A stretch of DNA of 28,009 nt. Origin: Turicibacter sp. GTDB lineage: Bacteria; Bacillota; Bacilli; MOL361; Turicibacteraceae. This document shows, piece by piece, positions 24,764 through 28,009 of this stretch (its first letter is position 1; every line of letters begins with the position of its first letter). A model generated the notes under the pieces. That model saw only the letters and a list, made by a program, of their open reading frames with translations, made no database searches and was not told where the DNA came from. The DNA lies in the NCBI GenBank assembly GCA_030531025.1, contig JAUMTV010000026.1, forward strand, positions 1-28,009, written 5' to 3'. A program made the position numbers and the translations under genes.

Positions 24764-24849
24764 CTGGACTATAGGATGTCTTGATAGGTAAAAGAGATTA
24801 TTATTTTTTATTTGCTACCTTAGATGTAGAATACTTATCTGTTTATATA
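24764..24849. repeat. Outer arm shared with the element at 1966-2051
   Basis: These 86 bases are identical to the complement of 1966-2051. The perfect match implies recent spread or gene conversion, in contrast to the more diverged other arm. Confidence 0.9.
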
Positions 24850-24969
24850 AAGTAACGATATGACAAAATACATTCGAAACTACGAATTAATATATAACTA
24901 CACAAAAAAACTGTAAAAAATAGGATAATTTTATCTATAAAAGGGAACGCGTTACAGGGGGGACAATGG

Positions 24970-24997
24970 TTTAATATCAACGATTATCTGCTATAAT
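24970..24997 (+). promoter_or_regulatory. Predicted promoter of glgP
   Basis: A consensus TATAAT (24992-24997) has an upstream TGC, giving an extended -10, and TTTAAT (24970-24975) lies 16 bases before it. It is located after the mobile-element debris, so glgP has its own promoter. Confidence 0.6.
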
Positions 24998-25019
24998 AGA
25001 ATCATGAAATGGAAAAAAT

Positions 25020-25044
25020 ATGTAATGCTAGAGGGGTGTTACAT
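25020..25044 (+). promoter_or_regulatory. Hairpin enclosing the glgP ribosome binding site
   Basis: ATGTAATGC (25020-25028) can pair with GTGTTACAT (25036-25044) over nine bases, two of them G-U pairs, leaving the loop TAGAGGG. The GAGGGG ribosome site at 25031-25036 is in the loop and the first base of the stem. The same TGTAATGCT word occurs in the glgB leader dyad at 17253-17266. Confidence 0.4.
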
Positions 25045-25046
25045 AG

Positions 25047-27497
25047 ATGGAAGGGAGATATCTTCTCATGGCTAATGTATTTGCTAATAAAAAGGTATTC
25101 AAAGAAACGTTTCAAACACGTGTGGAACAAATTTATGGAATTAAATTTGAAGAAAGTACGCCACATCAAAGATATTACACACTAGGGACACTTGTACGTG
25201 AGTATATCTCATCAAATTGGATTGAAACCAACGAGGCGATTGTAGAGGGGAAACATAAACAAGTCTATTATTTTTCAATGGAATTTTTGATGGGGCGCTT
25301 ATTAACAAATAATATTATGAACTTAGGCATTCGACCTGTGATTGAAGGGGGAATGAATGATTTAAATATTGATTTAAATGAATTAGAAAAAATTGAAGCA
25401 GATGCGGGTCTTGGTAATGGAGGACTTGGACGTTTAGCAGCTTGCTTTATGGATTCAATTGCTTCTTTAGGGTTACCAGGTCATGGAAATGGAATGCGTT
25501 ATCGTTATGGATTCTTTGAACAAAAAATTATTGATGGATATCAAGTAGAAGTTCCAGATAAGTGGTTACAACGTGGTTATGTTTGGGAAGTTCGTAAATC
25601 AAATGAATCAGTAGAAATTCCATTCTATGGAGATGTAAGAGTCGAAAGAACTGAGGGACGTGATGTTTATACTCATGTACCAGCAGAATATGTACGCGCT
25701 GTTCCTTATGATGTTCCAATCGTTGGTGATATTACGAATGGAAATAAAACAGTAAATACGCTACGTTTATGGTCTTCAGAGCCAACAGAAAAAGATTATC
25801 CTGAACATATTTCAGCAGTAGAGTATGAAAAAGGGGTTCGCAATATTTCAGAATTTTTATATCCTGATGATTCAACAATAGAAGGAAAAGTATTACGCTT
25901 AAAGCAGCAATATTTCTTTGTTGCAGCGGGAGTACGTTGGGCTGTTCGTCAACATAAAGAAACATATGGAACATTAGATAATTTCCATGAAAAAAATGTC
26001 CTTCATATTAATGATACTCATCCTGCATTAATTGTTCCTGAGTTAATGCGTATTTTAATTGATGAAGAAGGATATGATTGGGATCAAGCTTGGTATATTA
26101 CACAACATTCATGTGCTTATACAAATCATACTATTTTAGCTGAAGCACTTGAAAAATGGCCTGTCCGTTTATTCCAACCGTTACTTCCAAGAATCTATAT
26201 GATTACAGAAGAAATTAATCGTCGTTATTGCTTAGATTTATTAAATCGTTATCCAAATCAACCAGATAAAGTAGCGAAGTTAGCGATTATTGGTCACGAT
26301 CAAGTACGCATGGCACATTTAGCGATTGTTGGTTCATTTAGTATTAATGGGGTAGCACAATTACATACAGATATTTTAACTCATATTGAAATGAAAGACT
26401 TCTATCAAATGTATCCAGATCGTTTTAATAATAAAACAAATGGAATCACACATCGTCGTTGGTTATTACACTGTAATCCAGAATTAACAAAAATATTAGA
26501 TGAGCAAATTGGAACGGGATATCATACAAATACGTTTGAATTAGCTAAGTTTGAGAAAAAAGTTAATGATAAAGCTGTGCAAGAAGAAGTCGCTAAAATG
26601 AAGTATGCACGTAAAAAAGCATTAGCAGAGCGTATTGAACGTGAGCAAGGGGTAAAATTAGATCCAGATTCTATTTTTGATATTCAAGTTAAACGTCTTC
26701 ATGCCTATAAGCGTCAGTTATTAAATGCGATGCATATTATGTACTTATACAATCGTTTAAAAGAAGATGAAGGATTTAAAGCAAGCTTTTATCCGCAATC
26801 ATTTATCTTTGGTGCAAAAGCTGCTTCAGGGTATTATTTTGCGAAAAAAGTTATCAAATTAATTAACTCAATTGCAGAAAAAGTGAATAATGATCCAGAT
26901 ACTTGTGATTTATTAAAAATTGTCTTTGTAGAAAATTACAACGTGACTTATGCAGAGTTAATTATGCCGGCTGCTGATTTATCAGAACAAATTTCTACTG
27001 CTTCAAAAGAGGCATCAGGAACAGGAAATATGAAGTTCATGATGAATGGTGCTATGACAATTGGGACAATGGATGGAGCGAATGTTGAGATTCATGAATT
27101 AGTTGGAGACGATAATAGCTTTATCTTTGGGTTAAGTGCTGATGAAGTAAACGACTACTATCAAAATGGTGGATATAATCCATGGGATCTTTATAATTCA
27201 GATTCACGTATTCGTCGTGTACTAGATCAATTAGTCAATGGATTCTTAACCCCAGATACAGAGGAGTTCCGTGATATCTTTAATGCAGTGACTCATAATG
27301 GAGATGAATATTTCGTATTAAAAGATTTTGATTCTTATGTTCGTGCCCAAGAAACAGCAAATCAAACCTATAAAAGTCGTGAAAAGTGGATTCAAATGTC
27401 AATAACTAATATTGCTCGCTCTGGTAAGTTCTCATCAGATCGTACCATTCAAGAATATGCCAATCAAATTTGGCATTTAGAACCATTAAAGTTTTAA
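25047..27497 (+). CDS. glgP: Glycogen/starch/alpha-glucan phosphorylase
   Basis: GlgP releases glucose-1-phosphate from glycogen chain ends with inorganic phosphate, using PLP. The 816-residue protein is full length for a GT35 phosphorylase: VYYFSMEFLMGRLL near residue 75, LEKIEADAGLGNGGLGRLAACFMDS near 115-140, HINDTHPAL, FQPLLPRIYMI, DIQVKRLHAYKRQLLN and the PLP site EASGTGNMKFMMNGAMTIGT with K663. The ATG at 25047 has GAGGGG ten bases upstream; an in-frame ATG at 25068 with GGAAGGGAG ahead of it is an alternative that would shorten the protein by seven residues. It lies about 2 kb beyond the glg biosynthesis operon, separated from it by insertion-sequence debris. Confidence 0.97.
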   Translation: MEGRYLLMANVFANKKVFKETFQTRVEQIYGIKFEESTPHQRYYTLGTLVREYISSNWIETNEAIVEGKHKQVYYFSMEFLMGRLLTNNIMNLGIRPVIEGGMNDLNIDLNELEKIEADAGLGNGGLGRLAACFMDSIASLGLPGHGNGMRYRYGFFEQKIIDGYQVEVPDKWLQRGYVWEVRKSNESVEIPFYGDVRVERTEGRDVYTHVPAEYVRAVPYDVPIVGDITNGNKTVNTLRLWSSEPTEKDYPEHISAVEYEKGVRNISEFLYPDDSTIEGKVLRLKQQYFFVAAGVRWAVRQHKETYGTLDNFHEKNVLHINDTHPALIVPELMRILIDEEGYDWDQAWYITQHSCAYTNHTILAEALEKWPVRLFQPLLPRIYMITEEINRRYCLDLLNRYPNQPDKVAKLAIIGHDQVRMAHLAIVGSFSINGVAQLHTDILTHIEMKDFYQMYPDRFNNKTNGITHRRWLLHCNPELTKILDEQIGTGYHTNTFELAKFEKKVNDKAVQEEVAKMKYARKKALAERIEREQGVKLDPDSIFDIQVKRLHAYKRQLLNAMHIMYLYNRLKEDEGFKASFYPQSFIFGAKAASGYYFAKKVIKLINSIAEKVNNDPDTCDLLKIVFVENYNVTYAELIMPAADLSEQISTASKEASGTGNMKFMMNGAMTIGTMDGANVEIHELVGDDNSFIFGLSADEVNDYYQNGGYNPWDLYNSDSRIRRVLDQLVNGFLTPDTEEFRDIFNAVTHNGDEYFVLKDFDSYVRAQETANQTYKSREKWIQMSITNIARSGKFSSDRTIQEYANQIWHLEPLKF

Positions 27498-27600
27498 TAA
27501 AAACCTTATCTTTTAAGTTTAATTTTGTCCAACATGATTCTTCTTTAGAAAGTGAGAAGCTTTCACTAGCTTAAATCAGGCGTTGAAGGAGATTATAAAA

Positions 27601-27939
27601 ATGAATTCAAAAAAAGATTTGAATCAAGTGATTCCAGAAGAAGAGATTGTTAAAGTTTTTAATGCTTCATTTGGAAAGTCTGAAGATGGATCTTTCGATG
27701 AAGAGACGGTAAAAAAATTTGCTTCAATCTTTAATGAAGCGTTTGGTGAAAAATTTGCCCAAGAATTTATTCAAGAACAAACTGATAATCATTTTGATGT
27801 AACGTTTAAAGAGGAGTTCGGTGCAAAATATGGCGAGCAACTTGGAGAAATGTTTGGTAAACATTTAGGAGAAATTCTCGGTAAGCAATTTGGAAAGTTC
27901 TTTGGCGAAAAGTCGGTTAATAATAAAGTAAAAGAGTAG
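27601..27939 (+). CDS. Small acidic/basic protein with a Gly-every-fourth-residue repeat
   Basis: I do not recognise this 112-residue protein. It is charged and has no membrane segment or signal peptide. The first half is helical and acidic, with a loose internal repeat (KVFNASFGKSEDGSFDEETV, then KKFASIFNEAFGEKFAQEF). From about residue 74 to 104 glycine occurs at exactly every fourth position for eight glycines: FGAKYGEQLGEMFG then KHLGEILGKQFGKFFGEK. The pattern is G-(E/K/A)-x-(aromatic/Leu). AAGGAG at 27586-27591 sets the ATG; a TTG at 27583 in the same frame overlaps this ribosome site. It follows glgP after about 100 bases, with no clear terminator between them, so it may be cotranscribed. 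Confidence 0.75.
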   Translation: MNSKKDLNQVIPEEEIVKVFNASFGKSEDGSFDEETVKKFASIFNEAFGEKFAQEFIQEQTDNHFDVTFKEEFGAKYGEQLGEMFGKHLGEILGKQFGKFFGEKSVNNKVKE

Positions 27940-27960
27940 ATGATTGCATCTACTCTTTTC
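27930..27960 (+). terminator. Terminator after the glycine-repeat gene
   Basis: AAAGAGTAGATG and CATCTACTCTTT pair over 12 bp with a four-base loop and T-rich tail. The stop codon is inside the left arm. Confidence 0.88.
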
Positions 27961-28009
27961 TCTTTATAATCCGTTTGATTTCCTACAATTTGAATAGTAA
28001 ATTTTTGGA

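Larger units (their letters stand above)
23711..24849. mobile_element. Nested inverted-repeat element, copy 2, carrying an IS4-type remnant
   Basis: The left arm (23711-23795) and right arm (24764-24849) match the two outer arms of the element at 1963-2275, in reverse orientation; the right arm is identical over 86 bp to 1966-2051. The inner 11-bp pair CTATAGTCCAG (23785-23795) and CTGGACTATAG (24764-24774) is kept. Between them are a D palindrome (23789-23831), about 80 bp of unassigned sequence, a C palindrome (23915-23956), an IS4-like transposase fragment and an IS end. The left edge abuts the truncated IS3 gene exactly, so the element or a deletion removed that gene's N-terminal half. 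No clear target duplication is visible. Confidence 0.7.

Noticed and set aside
24944..24958. CcpA cre site upstream of glgP (GGGAACGCGTTACAG).
   Set aside because: It contains a central AACGCGTT palindrome but cannot be aligned to the cre consensus without losing either the TG/CA ends or the AA next to the central CG.

Overview
The window is AT-rich DNA from a low-GC Gram-positive bacterium (Firmicutes/Bacillota). Signs are strong AGGAGG-type ribosome binding sites, GTG and TTG starts, sigma-A-like promoters, U-tailed hairpin terminators, and the Gram-positive Fe-S order sufC-sufD-sufS-sufU-sufB. TGA is used as a stop and TGG as Trp, so this is not a recoded mollicute. The combination (glycogen cluster, SUF, YunC, Na/Pi transporters) suggests a gut Erysipelotrichia/Turicibacter-like organism. 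That placement is inference and no marker here proves it.

Layout. 1-2300: a DUF554 membrane protein, a YdcF/DUF218-type gene broken by one in-frame TGA, a Nudix hydrolase, then a nested inverted-repeat element sitting inside what looks like the Nudix gene's own terminator. 2417-3661: an Xaa-Pro aminopeptidase. 3768-6742: two leftward Na/Pi-cotransporter paralogues (one without, one with a PhoU-like domain) flanking a small rightward unknown gene. 7111-12371: the sufCDSUB operon. 12577-13875: a DUF2892 protein with a Cys/His tail, a leftward CBS-pair protein and YunC. 14094-16854: a MacA/MacB-like efflux operon (adaptor, ATPase, permease). 17362-22998: glgB, glgC and a single gene in which GlgD is fused to glycogen synthase GlgA. 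23158-24849: decayed IS3- and IS4-type transposases and a second copy of the nested repeat element. 25047-27497: glycogen phosphorylase with its own promoter. 27601-27939: a small protein with glycine at every fourth residue.

How the genes fit. The glg genes make a complete loop of ADP-glucose supply (GlgC with GlgD), chain elongation (GlgA), branching (GlgB) and breakdown (GlgP); mobile-element debris now separates the biosynthetic operon from glgP. The suf operon is a complete Fe-S assembly system: SufS/SufU supply sulfur and SufBCD is the scaffold. The most distinctive items are the GlgD-GlgA fusion and the family of nested, palindrome-bearing elements bounded by CTATAGTCCAG/CTGGACTATAG and CTATATATAAACAGA-type ends. 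No CRISPR array, tRNA or rRNA was seen.
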